Shown one piece after another: positions 5,866 to 13,895 of a stretch of 21,327 nt of DNA (position 1 is its first letter; each line of letters opens with the position of its first letter). Source of the stretch: a virus. Location: positions 1 to 21,327 of the IMG/VR virus record IMGVR_UViG_3300013131_003860; one strand, written 5' to 3'. The notes under the pieces were generated by a model. The model did no database searches and was not told the DNA's origin. It saw only the letters and a program-made list of their open reading frames with translations. The position numbers and the translations under genes are program-made.

Positions 5866-8655
5866 ATGATATCTAACACAGAAATTGAATCATTTCTGCA
5901 AGGAAATGACCCCGAACCTTTTATAGTTGCAATTGAGTTTGACTACGCATCTAATTCCATTTTCAAAATCAAAGAAGAACCCGGTAAAGGAAAAGAAATC
6001 CGAAAGGATACTTTTGTTCCTTTCGCGTGGGTTGGAGATTTACGTGGGCTGAACTTTTATAATGATTCCAAAATGGCCCAAAAAGAGGGTATGTCAAAAT
6101 ATGGTATTGTTATTGAAAAACTTGAAACCAAAGGTGATGAAAGACTTGAGAAAGGTTTGACCTTCATGGTAAAATCTCTCAAAGGATATAGAGAATTGAT
6201 TCAGTTTTTTAGAGATGGTGGTTGTGACCCTTGGGGTGAGAAAGCGAAGGATAGAATTATGATTTTACCGCCAGTAGAACAGTATTTTATCTCTAAAGAA
6301 AAAAGATTGTTCAAAGGATATGATGACTACGACCAAGTTACTCGTCTCGTATTTGACTTAGAGACTAACGCTCTTGACCCCAAAGATGGTCGAATCTTTA
6401 TGATAGGAATCAAAACAAACAAAGGTTATCATAAGGTAATTGAGTGTCTTGATGAGTCACAAGAAAAAGGTGCTATTATCGAGTTTTTCAATATTATTAA
6501 CGAAATCAAACCATCAATCATTGGTGGGTACAATTCCGCAAACTTCGACTGGCACTGGTTATTTGAAAGAGGTCAAAGATTGGGTATCGATTTGAGAAAA
6601 TCAATCAAATCATTACATCCACAACATTCATACACAAGAAAAGAAACAATCTTGAAGTTAGCAAACGAGGTTGAGGACTTCACTCAAACTTCAATTTGGG
6701 GTTATAATGTGATTGATATTATTCATGCGGTTCGAAGGGCTCAGGCCATCAATTCTAACATAAAAGCGGCCGGTCTTAAGTATATTACAAAATATATTGG
6801 TCAAGAAGCTCCTGACCGTGTTTATATCGACCACACGGATATCGGAAAAATGTATGCAGCTAAGGAAGAGTATTGGTTAAATACTCAAAATGGAAAATAT
6901 AAAAAGGCCTCTGAGTATGCGGATTTGGATATAAAGTTTCCTGGTGTATATATTAAGACCACAGGCGATAATTTAGTTGAAAGATATCTTGATGATGACT
7001 TAGAAGAAACCTTGGCGGTTGATAAAGAGTTCAACCAAGCGTCGTTTTTTCTCGCTTCTATGATTCCAACGACATATGAAAGAGTTGCTACTATGGGTAC
7101 TGCAACACTTTGGAAGATGCTTATGTTAGCTTGGTCATACAAACACAACTTGGCTATCCCCGAAAAACAACAGAAGACAGATTTTGTCGGTGGACTTTCT
7201 CGTCTACTAAAAGTTGGTTACTCAAAGAATGTTCTCAAACTTGACTTCTCCTCTCTTTATCCTTCTATACAACTTGTCCATGACGTGTTCCCCCAATGTG
7301 ATGTCTCAGGAGCCATGAAAGGAATGCTTAAATATTTCCGTGATACCCGTATCAGGTATAAACAACTTGCTGAAGAGTTTGAAAAAACTGACTTACAAAA
7401 ATCTGTATCATATTCAAACAAACAATTACCAATCAAGATTTTTATCAACTCGATGTTCGGTGCCTTATCTGCTCCACAAGTTTTTGCGTGGGGTGACATG
7501 TATATGGGAGAACAGATTACTTGTACGGGTAGACAGTATCTCCGTCAAATGATTAAGTTTTTCATGAGTAAAGGTTATACCCCGCTCGTTATGGATACGG
7601 ACGGTGTAAACTTTTCAAGTCCTGACGACGTTGATACACATAGGTATATTGGTCGAGGATTGAATTGGAAGGTCAAGGTTGGAAAAGAATACAACGGCCC
7701 TGATGCTGATGTAGCTGAATATAATGACATCTTTATGAGGGGGGAAATGGCTTTAGATACGGATGGCGTTTGGCCTTCATGTATAAACCTTGCCAGAAAA
7801 AATTATGCGGTCATGGATGCAAAAGGGAAGATAAAGTTGACTGGCAATTCCATTAAATCAAAGAAGCTTCCACTGTATATCGAAACGTTCTTAGATAAGG
7901 GTATCAAGATGTTACTTGAAGGTAAAGGAAAAGATTTTATCGAATACTATTACGAGTATCTCAAAGTAATATTTGACCAAAAGATTCCACTTTCTCAAAT
8001 TGCTCAAAGAGCTAAAGTCAAATTGACTTTAGATGACTATAAGAAAAGATTAACACAGAAAACCAAAGCGGGAAATAGTATGTCTCGGATGGCACATATG
8101 GAACTTGCAATTCAACAAAATCTAAGTGTAAATTTGGGTGATGTAATAATGTATGTTAATAACGGTAAGAAAGGTTCTCAGGGTGATGTTCAGAAGATGA
8201 CGGCTAAACAAATCAAGGACCTAAATGAATATAACAAAACTCAGAACCCTAAAGCTAAAATGGTTGAAGATGGAGTAATTGTAAATTGTTATATGTTAGA
8301 CCCAAGTACTTTTGAATCAAACCCAAATCTTACGGGGGATTATAATGTACCGAGAGCAATAGCCACTTTCAATAAAAGAATCGAACCTTTATTGGTTGTG
8401 TTTAAACAAGAGGTTAGGGATGGTTTGATTGTTGCTGACCCTGAGAACAGAGGTATTTTTACAACTGCTCAGTGTGAGTTGATTAATGGTATGCCGTTCG
8501 GAGAGGATGACCAAGATAAGTTAGAAGAAGACGTTCTTAAAATTACAGAACAAGAATTGGACTATTGGAAACGTAGAGGTTTAGAACCTACTTACATCTA
8601 TGAACTTGCTGAAAAAGATTGGGAAGGAAAATTAGGATTGTTTCAAACCGTCTGA
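5866..8655 (+). CDS. Family B replicative DNA polymerase with 3'-5' exonuclease (T4 gp43 type)
   Basis: Replicative polymerase that copies the phage genome and proofreads. Residue numbers are counted from the frame opening at 5776. Exo I is VFDLETN (Asp194, Glu196), Exo II is YNSANFDW (Asn253, Asp258) and Exo III is the YLDDDLEET region near 326. Motif A is LDFSSLYPS (Asp490), motif B is KIFINSMFG (Lys554, Asn558) and motif C is MDTDGVNF (Asp607, Asp609). All catalytic acids are present. Motif C has Gly where most family B enzymes have Ser (DTDS). The frame opens at TTG 5776, right after the previous stop, but ATG 5866 is preferred: the first 30 residues look non-homologous and a promoter-like TATTTAT lies between the two. 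From 5866 the protein has 929 residues, close to the size of T4 gp43. The 3' end overlaps a convergent gene by 24 bases. Confidence 0.93.
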   Translation: MISNTEIESFLQGNDPEPFIVAIEFDYASNSIFKIKEEPGKGKEIRKDTFVPFAWVGDLRGLNFYNDSKMAQKEGMSKYGIVIEKLETKGDERLEKGLTFMVKSLKGYRELIQFFRDGGCDPWGEKAKDRIMILPPVEQYFISKEKRLFKGYDDYDQVTRLVFDLETNALDPKDGRIFMIGIKTNKGYHKVIECLDESQEKGAIIEFFNIINEIKPSIIGGYNSANFDWHWLFERGQRLGIDLRKSIKSLHPQHSYTRKETILKLANEVEDFTQTSIWGYNVIDIIHAVRRAQAINSNIKAAGLKYITKYIGQEAPDRVYIDHTDIGKMYAAKEEYWLNTQNGKYKKASEYADLDIKFPGVYIKTTGDNLVERYLDDDLEETLAVDKEFNQASFFLASMIPTTYERVATMGTATLWKMLMLAWSYKHNLAIPEKQQKTDFVGGLSRLLKVGYSKNVLKLDFSSLYPSIQLVHDVFPQCDVSGAMKGMLKYFRDTRIRYKQLAEEFEKTDLQKSVSYSNKQLPIKIFINSMFGALSAPQVFAWGDMYMGEQITCTGRQYLRQMIKFFMSKGYTPLVMDTDGVNFSSPDDVDTHRYIGRGLNWKVKVGKEYNGPDADVAEYNDIFMRGEMALDTDGVWPSCINLARKNYAVMDAKGKIKLTGNSIKSKKLPLYIETFLDKGIKMLLEGKGKDFIEYYYEYLKVIFDQKIPLSQIAQRAKVKLTLDDYKKRLTQKTKAGNSMSRMAHMELAIQQNLSVNLGDVIMYVNNGKKGSQGDVQKMTAKQIKDLNEYNKTQNPKAKMVEDGVIVNCYMLDPSTFESNPNLTGDYNVPRAIATFNKRIEPLLVVFKQEVRDGLIVADPENRGIFTTAQCELINGMPFGEDDQDKLEEDVLKITEQELDYWKRRGLEPTYIYELAEKDWEGKLGLFQTV

Positions 8656-8967
8656 TGACAATATATACCAGTGGCCGTTAGCGAATAAGAACTCAACACA
8701 AGCAAACTTATCTAAAATAAGTTCATCATATTCTTCATCGATTTTACTTACATCAGGTAAAATTATTACCCTTGTCATGGCTTTGATAACTATGTGGTCT
8801 GTTGTAGAGGAATCCAAAATCACATTCGAATGAGCAATTCCTCTCACGATAATTTTAGATTCTCCATGTGTTCTATAATCTAATTCTGATACTACAGAAA
8901 TTTCCGAAGTATTGACTATGTTACCGTTGATGATTCTTTTTGCTGGAATAGTTCTTACAATTGCCAT
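8632..8967 (-). CDS. Small beta-rich protein with C-terminal WYILSSDGLK motif; unknown function
   Basis: 111 residues. Repeated short strands (RTIPAKRIINGNIVNTSEI, SKIIVRGIAHSNVILD, HIVIKAMTRVIILPD) are followed by an acidic turn and a C-terminal block, FLFANGHWYILSSDGLK. I associate this kind of ending (strand, gap, W.(I/V)LSSDG.K) with C-terminal domains of phage structural proteins, so a small virion or fibre-associated protein is likely, but I cannot name a family. It lies 3 bases after the gp13 gene on the same strand and is surely co-transcribed with it. Its 3' end runs 24 bases into the convergent polymerase gene, with no visible terminator between them. Confidence 0.72.
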   Translation of the reverse strand: MAIVRTIPAKRIINGNIVNTSEISVVSELDYRTHGESKIIVRGIAHSNVILDSSTTDHIVIKAMTRVIILPDVSKIDEEYDELILDKFACVEFLFANGHWYILSSDGLKQS

Positions 8968-8970
8968 AAA

Positions 8971-10098
8971 TTAAATTACATATATTTGACGGGGCATTGC
9001 TCTAAACCTCATTTGTTTATTCAAGTTTTCGGCAATATTAGCTTCCCTCTCCATTACTTTTTCGGGTCTCAATCTTGATAACCAACCATTCTCACCAATC
9101 AATTCCTCAAGTAACTTTGATTTTTCGTCTTTACCTTCAGTTGCTAAACTAGCGTAATCCATTGTGATTTCACTATCTGGTGTTTTTAGGTTACCTGAAT
9201 ATTTTCCTCTAACTCTTGATAGAGTTTCTTTACAATAAGCGGTGAACCATCTTCTTACCCATTGCTGACCTGGAACATTCAAATCCTCCCAACTCAATTC
9301 TGAGATTGGAACATCTGTTGGTAATTTGATAACATCTGGATTGTTTTTCAAACAATCGGCTCTGCTGTCAGGTTCTACATCATAGTACCAATACCAAACG
9401 GCTTTTCCTACGTATAAATTGTAATTTGACCAATTGAACTTACCACCAGGCGTGTTGTAAAGATGAATCATCTTTTTTCCGTCAGGTAATCCTGTAATTC
9501 TGTAAGTTAAGGAACCACCTAAGATTCTGTTTAGGATATTTGCTTCTTGCATTCTTATGAGATAGTCAAAACCTGACATCATAAAGTAAGAACCTTGATA
9601 TCCCATTTGGGCGTAACCTGCTTCGTTAGCACCTAATCCTATCCCACCAAATCCAAAACCACCTAAACCTCCGAGTCCGAAGGCGGTCCAAGCTTGGTTA
9701 CTGAACCATAAAAGTTCATTTACCTCACGACCTGCAGGTATTTCATAATCTTGTTTGTTGGCTTCAAGAATAAAATAGTCTTTCTTGAGGACCCAAGGAC
9801 CCTCTGTTTGTAGACCAACAATTTTGGAATAAGAGTAGCTGAACTGTTGTTCAAAATCCATCGTCCTTGTGATGAGAGCACGAGCAACAGACCTTTCATT
9901 CATGTTCAAATTGACCAAGTTTACCCATTGACTATCAATGAGCCATTGAAGAACATACTCCTCGTAATCTCCGAGCGATAGCTCAACCAAAGAGTCTAAC
10001 ATCTCGTCAGTAAGTTCAACACTTCTTAGAGGAGCACCTAATAGGTGTTTGATTCTTGTATAAAGTCGTGACCTTTCTGGTTCTGGAATTGCCGCCAT
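8971..10098 (-). CDS. T4 gp13-like neck protein
   Basis: Head-completion/neck protein that closes the portal vertex after packaging and joins head to tail. The N-terminus (RIKHLLGAPLRSVELTDEML, then a helix ending in DYEEYVLQWL) matches T4 gp13, which opens LRRLGAPIINVELT and continues with an ALELYGEYH helix. A Gly-rich loop (about residues 140-158) sits where T4 gp13 has its Gly-rich segment. The C-terminal part, QQWVRRWFTAYCKETLSRVRGKYSG, followed by an acidic helix (SKLLEELIGENGWL), mirrors [24 protein letters not shown] and the following helix in gp13. It has 375 residues against about 309 in T4, with the extra length in the middle. It is encoded on the strand opposite to the tail block. 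A TATTTAT element (coding sense) ends 5 nt before its ATG. Confidence 0.8.
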   Translation of the reverse strand: MAAIPEPERSRLYTRIKHLLGAPLRSVELTDEMLDSLVELSLGDYEEYVLQWLIDSQWVNLVNLNMNERSVARALITRTMDFEQQFSYSYSKIVGLQTEGPWVLKKDYFILEANKQDYEIPAGREVNELLWFSNQAWTAFGLGGLGGFGFGGIGLGANEAGYAQMGYQGSYFMMSGFDYLIRMQEANILNRILGGSLTYRITGLPDGKKMIHLYNTPGGKFNWSNYNLYVGKAVWYWYYDVEPDSRADCLKNNPDVIKLPTDVPISELSWEDLNVPGQQWVRRWFTAYCKETLSRVRGKYSGNLKTPDSEITMDYASLATEGKDEKSKLLEELIGENGWLSRLRPEKVMEREANIAENLNKQMRFRAMPRQIYVI

Positions 10099-10103
10099 AT
10101 TCT

Positions 10104-10110
10104 ATAAATA
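10104..10110 (-). promoter_or_regulatory. TATTTAT promoter-like element ahead of gp13-like gene
   Basis: Reads ATATATTTATAGAAT on the - strand, 5 nt before the ATG at 10098. The spacing resembles that of a -10 element for leaderless mRNA. Same core as other intergenic copies. Confidence 0.4.
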
Positions 10111-10116
10111 TATTCT

Positions 10117-11652
10117 TTATTCAATTTCGTGTAATAAAGCATTTTTTGGGAATATGTAACGACCGTTCAATATTTTACAATCGTTTTTGAAAATCAAAAC
10201 GTGATTAGACTTGGTTTGGAAAAATATCATCCAATTCACATTATATTCTTTCACATCTGCATCTGTGAAAATTATATATGTGTCTTTAGCTGTCTTGAAA
10301 TAATTGTAAGGTTTGACCTGACATGTGTGGACTCTGTCGTTTATCGTGATAGTTAAATCAACACCTTTGATAGCATCCAATTTTTTTCCCGCACCACTAG
10401 TTTTTTCGATTGTAGCGTCACCTTCAAAATATAAATCAATTTTTTTCAATACACTGTTTTCAGAATCCTCCCCACGTTTCCAAGTTTTCAACAAAACCTT
10501 AAGGATATTGATGAACTCAGAGTTTTCTTTCGAATAAAGTTTGTTTGCAAAATAATCCAAAGCTTTACCGAAACGAATAATTTCTTGAGGTGTTCTTTTC
10601 TTTTCATCGTAAAAATTGAAGATTTTTTCTGGTTTACCTCTTCCTTGAATTAGATTGTTAACCGCTTTTACCATTAAACAGAAAGTGTTATGGTTGGTAT
10701 TAAGATTGTTCAAAACAGACCTGCCCTCAGATTCCAAATTATAAAACCCAGACATAGTATCATTCGTTTGTTCCGCCCAAGCATCACCGAAAACTTTTCT
10801 CAAAGAATTGGTAATTGCTTTGATGTATATCCTTTTCATAGTCTCATCGAACAGGATTTCTTTGTATACCGAAACATCGTCCTTTGAACAAAATTGGGCG
10901 GTGTCTTTTTCATCAATCAATTTTTTGAACTCAATTTGTTCAAGTAATTTCGTTTCAACTTTCATTTCGAAAAGTTTAGACACAAACTCCCAATTGACTA
11001 CTTTCCAAAAGTTTGATATGTACTCGTCTCTTTTGTTTTTATATTTCAAATAGTATGCGTGTTCCCATAAATCTAACCCTAAGAGAGGAAACCCACCCCC
11101 CTCAATTACGTTCATCAAAGGATTGTCTTGATTTGGGGTAGACATAATTTTAAGTTGGTTTTTTGGTGTTAGTATAAGCCACACCCAACCAGAACCAAAT
11201 CTATCTTTAGCAATAGTCTCGAACTTTTTCTTGAAGTTAGTAAAGGTACCAAATTCTTTAGTTATCTTTTCGAATAGTTCACCTTCCAATTTTTTTGGTT
11301 TAGGTGTTAGCATGTTCCAAAAAAGTGCGTGGTTAAAAGCACCACCAGCGTTATTTCTGATTGTTTTATCGTATCTGTCGATATTCTTGATAATGTTTTC
11401 TAAATCAACATCACCCTTCTTTTTCTTTGACAACGCATCGTTAAGTTTATCAACATACCCTTTGTAATGTTTGTTGTAATGGAAGTTCATTGTCTCGGGG
11501 TCAATGAATTGTTTCAGGGCTGTGTAGGAATAAGGTAATTTCTCTATTCCGATTTTTTTCATTTCTGTAATCAACAAGGACTTTTCATTTTGTATGTGTC
11601 TCTCTTGAATTTGTTTTTCAATTTGTTGAATCCTCTTTTCTGTATTCTGCAT
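10117..11652 (-). CDS. Mn-type superoxide dismutase fused to C-terminal PD-(D/E)XK-like nuclease domain
   Basis: 511 residues in one open frame. Residues 1-36 form a charged, probably coiled-coil N-terminus. Residues 37-230 are a full Fe/Mn superoxide dismutase (2 superoxide to oxygen and peroxide). The metal ligands are His58, His108 (NNAGGAFNHALFW), Asp194 and His198 (LGLDLWEHAYY); Tyr66 matches the second-shell Tyr34. Gly104 and Gln175 (NQDNPLM) are the Mn-type signature. Residues 231-400 are helical and unassigned. Residues 405-490 look like a restriction-endonuclease fold: Glu415 on a helix, GAGKKLDAIKGVDLTI (Asp432), then a strand with CQVKP (Gln445, Lys447), a D...QxK arrangement like Mrr-type enzymes. 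The SOD core is clear; the nuclease call is moderate. It follows the SNF2 helicase by 41 bases and precedes gp13. DNA targeting or a role in oxidative host defence is inference. Confidence 0.85.
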   Translation of the reverse strand: MQNTEKRIQQIEKQIQERHIQNEKSLLITEMKKIGIEKLPYSYTALKQFIDPETMNFHYNKHYKGYVDKLNDALSKKKKGDVDLENIIKNIDRYDKTIRNNAGGAFNHALFWNMLTPKPKKLEGELFEKITKEFGTFTNFKKKFETIAKDRFGSGWVWLILTPKNQLKIMSTPNQDNPLMNVIEGGGFPLLGLDLWEHAYYLKYKNKRDEYISNFWKVVNWEFVSKLFEMKVETKLLEQIEFKKLIDEKDTAQFCSKDDVSVYKEILFDETMKRIYIKAITNSLRKVFGDAWAEQTNDTMSGFYNLESEGRSVLNNLNTNHNTFCLMVKAVNNLIQGRGKPEKIFNFYDEKKRTPQEIIRFGKALDYFANKLYSKENSEFINILKVLLKTWKRGEDSENSVLKKIDLYFEGDATIEKTSGAGKKLDAIKGVDLTITINDRVHTCQVKPYNYFKTAKDTYIIFTDADVKEYNVNWMIFFQTKSNHVLIFKNDCKILNGRYIFPKNALLHEIE

Positions 11653-11658
11653 ATTTGT

Positions 11659-11684
11659 GAGTTATTCGTTATTATAAATAACTC
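11659..11684 (-). promoter_or_regulatory. Inverted repeat with TATTTAT motif between helicase and SOD-nuclease genes
   Basis: GAGTTATT and AATAACTC form a perfect 8-bp inverted repeat around a 10-nt loop. On the - strand, TATTTAT lies at 11674-11680, 21 nt before the ATG at 11652. No T-run follows on the - strand, so an internal promoter/operator or a processing site is more likely than a terminator. Confidence 0.45.
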
Positions 11685-11693
11685 AATATTTTG

Positions 11694-13451
11694 TTATTTC
11701 CTCAGCTCGTTTATTCTTTTTAATATTTCTTCTGCAGCATCTGAGGAATCTACATGGTCACCTAATACAGTTGAAATGTTTTTTTTCTTATCATTCACAA
11801 TTGCGTAGATGATTCCTTCAATTGTGTTTTCAAAAATGGGATAATATACTAAAACGTTATTTTTTTGTCCGTATCTGTAAGCTCTGTCTTCGGCTTGACT
11901 CATGTCACCAGGAACAAATGATAAATCGTTAATAATCACAGCTTCGGCTGCGGTGAGGGTTAATCCGACACCAGCGGCTTTTATATTACCAACAAAGACT
12001 CTTATCTTATCGTTGTCTTGGAATGAATCAACACTTAGTTGTCTTTCCCCTTTGGATAGAGAACCATCAACTTTGACTGCGGTCTTACCGAAATGTTCAC
12101 AGATTTTGTTTAATGATTCGGTGAAATTACAGAATATGATTATTTTTTTTCCTTGTTCTATGATGTTTTCGGCAAGTTCAATTGTTTGGTCGATTTTCTC
12201 ATTAGCAATAATTTGGCGAACCTTTGTGAGTTTTGTAAATTGTACTGTCAATGATTTTGATTCTTCTGGTTTTTTATCTAACCAATTATAGTATTCACCC
12301 ATTACTTCCTCATAGTCCTTTGATTTGAGTCTTAGATATATTGGGGTAATTATTTTTTCAGGTAAATCCAATACGTCTTCTTTCAATCTCCTTAATGTCA
12401 GTCCTGAAGTACGGTCTCTGAGTTCCTCTAAGTTTGAGGCACCCATAACATTCCAAACTTTTCTCACACCTACCTTGAATTGATATCCACTACAATATCT
12501 TATTACATAAGCCATCCAATTTTTGGCAACAGGCGAATCAACCAAACTCAATAAATTGAAATAGTCGATAGGTCTTGATGTCATGGGTGTTCCCGTTAGT
12601 AACCAAAGTCTGTCAACTTTTTTTACTAAGTCATTTATTAATTTCGTTCTTTGCGCTTGAGCGTTTTTAATATAGTGTGCTTCGTCAATAACCACCAAAT
12701 CAAAACCGGCTCTAAGAATCTGTGAATCATCTTTCTTTTTCGAGTCATGGAAGTTTTTTAATATATCATAATTTATTATAACAAAGTCGTGTTCTGTACT
12801 AAAACTTTTACCTTCCGAAATATACACTGACCTATCGGTATAGTTTTCAATTTCTCTTTTCCAATTTATTTTTAAAGTTGCAGGACAAATGATTAAAACT
12901 TTTTTTGCTCCTGTCTCCAAAGCGGCTATAATTGTTGAGGTGGTTTTTCCCAACCCCATATCATCCGCCAAAATGAACTTTTTGTTTTCAACTAATTTTT
13001 GTATAGATTCTTTCTGATGATTAAGTGGTGGTCTATTGGAATATTTGTCATAATTAATTACCACATTTTTCACAGTGTTGTCTTTTATCACTGACGCCTT
13101 AGGTAACCAAAAATCGTAGAGTTCTTCTGTTTCCCAAACCCTTCCCCAAATATGAAACGCTTTATCTTTTTCTGCCAATATTTTTTCTACCCAAACTTTT
13201 TTGGGTATTTCGGTGTATAATTTATCATCCGCTAATTTTTGTGCAAAGTATGAATCGAGTATTACCCACTTTCTTGCGACTTTGGGGTTTTGGTCGTGAT
13301 TGTCAATTATGTATTGAGACTGAGCTCTTGTTGGGTAAAACCTTTTGTTCGTTTGAAACTTCCTTTTTAAGGACAAGATGTAGTTGTTGGCGCCATCGTA
13401 GGTTTCCAAATGTGTTATTGCTCTTGACTCTAATGAAAGATTACTACTCAT
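11694..13451 (-). CDS. SNF2-family (SMARCAL1-like) DNA helicase/translocase
   Basis: ATP-driven double-stranded DNA translocase of helicase superfamily 2, SNF2 group, 585 residues. Visible motifs: Q-like LNHQKESI near 143, motif I ILADDMGLGKTTS (160-172), Ia IICPATLKINW, II VVIDEAH (256-259), III WLLTGTPMTS (286-292), IV IIIFCNF, V AAGVGLTLTAA and VI QAEDRAYRYGQ (518-528). All key residues are present. The N-terminal 140 residues carry phage-type segments (FYPTRAQSQYIIDN, FHIWGRVWET) but no recognised nuclease or zinc finger. Possible roles are replication fork remodelling or recombination (as for T4 UvsW, which belongs to another SF2 branch), or displacement of proteins from DNA. The start codon overlaps the stop of the SET gene by one base, so the two are translationally coupled. 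Confidence 0.9.
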   Translation of the reverse strand: MSSNLSLESRAITHLETYDGANNYILSLKRKFQTNKRFYPTRAQSQYIIDNHDQNPKVARKWVILDSYFAQKLADDKLYTEIPKKVWVEKILAEKDKAFHIWGRVWETEELYDFWLPKASVIKDNTVKNVVINYDKYSNRPPLNHQKESIQKLVENKKFILADDMGLGKTTSTIIAALETGAKKVLIICPATLKINWKREIENYTDRSVYISEGKSFSTEHDFVIINYDILKNFHDSKKKDDSQILRAGFDLVVIDEAHYIKNAQAQRTKLINDLVKKVDRLWLLTGTPMTSRPIDYFNLLSLVDSPVAKNWMAYVIRYCSGYQFKVGVRKVWNVMGASNLEELRDRTSGLTLRRLKEDVLDLPEKIITPIYLRLKSKDYEEVMGEYYNWLDKKPEESKSLTVQFTKLTKVRQIIANEKIDQTIELAENIIEQGKKIIIFCNFTESLNKICEHFGKTAVKVDGSLSKGERQLSVDSFQDNDKIRVFVGNIKAAGVGLTLTAAEAVIINDLSFVPGDMSQAEDRAYRYGQKNNVLVYYPIFENTIEGIIYAIVNDKKKNISTVLGDHVDSSDAAEEILKRINELRK

Positions 13452-13846
13452 TAAATTATTTTAGTGTCAGACCTTCCGTCATTCCAGTAGTCATCACCTC
13501 CGTACCAGACAAATATTTCTTCATCGGGTAAGATTTCATTCAAGGCATAAAACTCAAATGCGTCTAATTCGTGGTTCGACCTCCAGCTTGCATTTGGCTT
13601 ATTGCTATGGTTATAGAAACTTGAAAACCCGAGACCAACGACTTGTTTGTCCCAATTGCTATTTCCTTGTGGCCAGTTAAATCTGTGATTTATTAAAGTG
13701 GCACTTGAAATTCCTTTGGGTATTTCAAGGTCTAAGTAAGGACATATTTCAAAAACCTCGTTTATGAATATTTTTTCTGAAGCAAATACTCCTTTTCCGT
13801 GAATTGGACTTTTTGCTAGGTAAATTTTCTTTGGGGGTCGTATCAT
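13451..13846 (-). CDS. SET-domain protein-lysine methyltransferase
   Basis: 131 residues, almost entirely a compact SET domain, which uses S-adenosylmethionine to methylate lysine in proteins. Motifs in order: KSPIHGKGVFASEKI (opening strand and G.G.FA), CPYLDLEIP, HRFNWPQ, GFSSFYNHSNKPNASW (the NHS..PN pseudoknot that binds AdoMet) and FYALNEILPDEEIFVWYG (E-E-I and the conserved catalytic-site Tyr before Gly). There are no post-SET cysteines, as in short bacterial and phage SET proteins. The substrate is unknown. It is the first gene of the - strand cluster and is coupled to the SNF2 helicase gene by a one-base stop/start overlap. A divergent gap of 49 bp separates it from the late + strand block. 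Confidence 0.88.
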   Translation of the reverse strand: MIRPPKKIYLAKSPIHGKGVFASEKIFINEVFEICPYLDLEIPKGISSATLINHRFNWPQGNSNWDKQVVGLGFSSFYNHSNKPNASWRSNHELDAFEFYALNEILPDEEIFVWYGGDDYWNDGRSDTKII

Positions 13847-13882
13847 AAGTTTTTTTATTACTAATAATAATAAATCTAAAAG

Positions 13883-13889
13883 TATTTAT
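13883..13889 (+). promoter_or_regulatory. TATTTAT promoter-like element in the divergent gap
   Basis: AAGTATTTATCAATAT, with the core ending 6 nt before the ATG at 13896. It lies in the 49-bp divergent gap between the SET gene and the late block. The - strand gene has no matching TATTTAT here (only GATTTAT). Confidence 0.4.
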
Positions 13890-13895
13890 CAATAT

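Noticed and set aside
11902-12291. 129-residue + strand frame opposite the SNF2 helicase
   Set aside because: It is antisense to conserved helicase motifs, with Ser/Leu-rich shadow composition and no domain.
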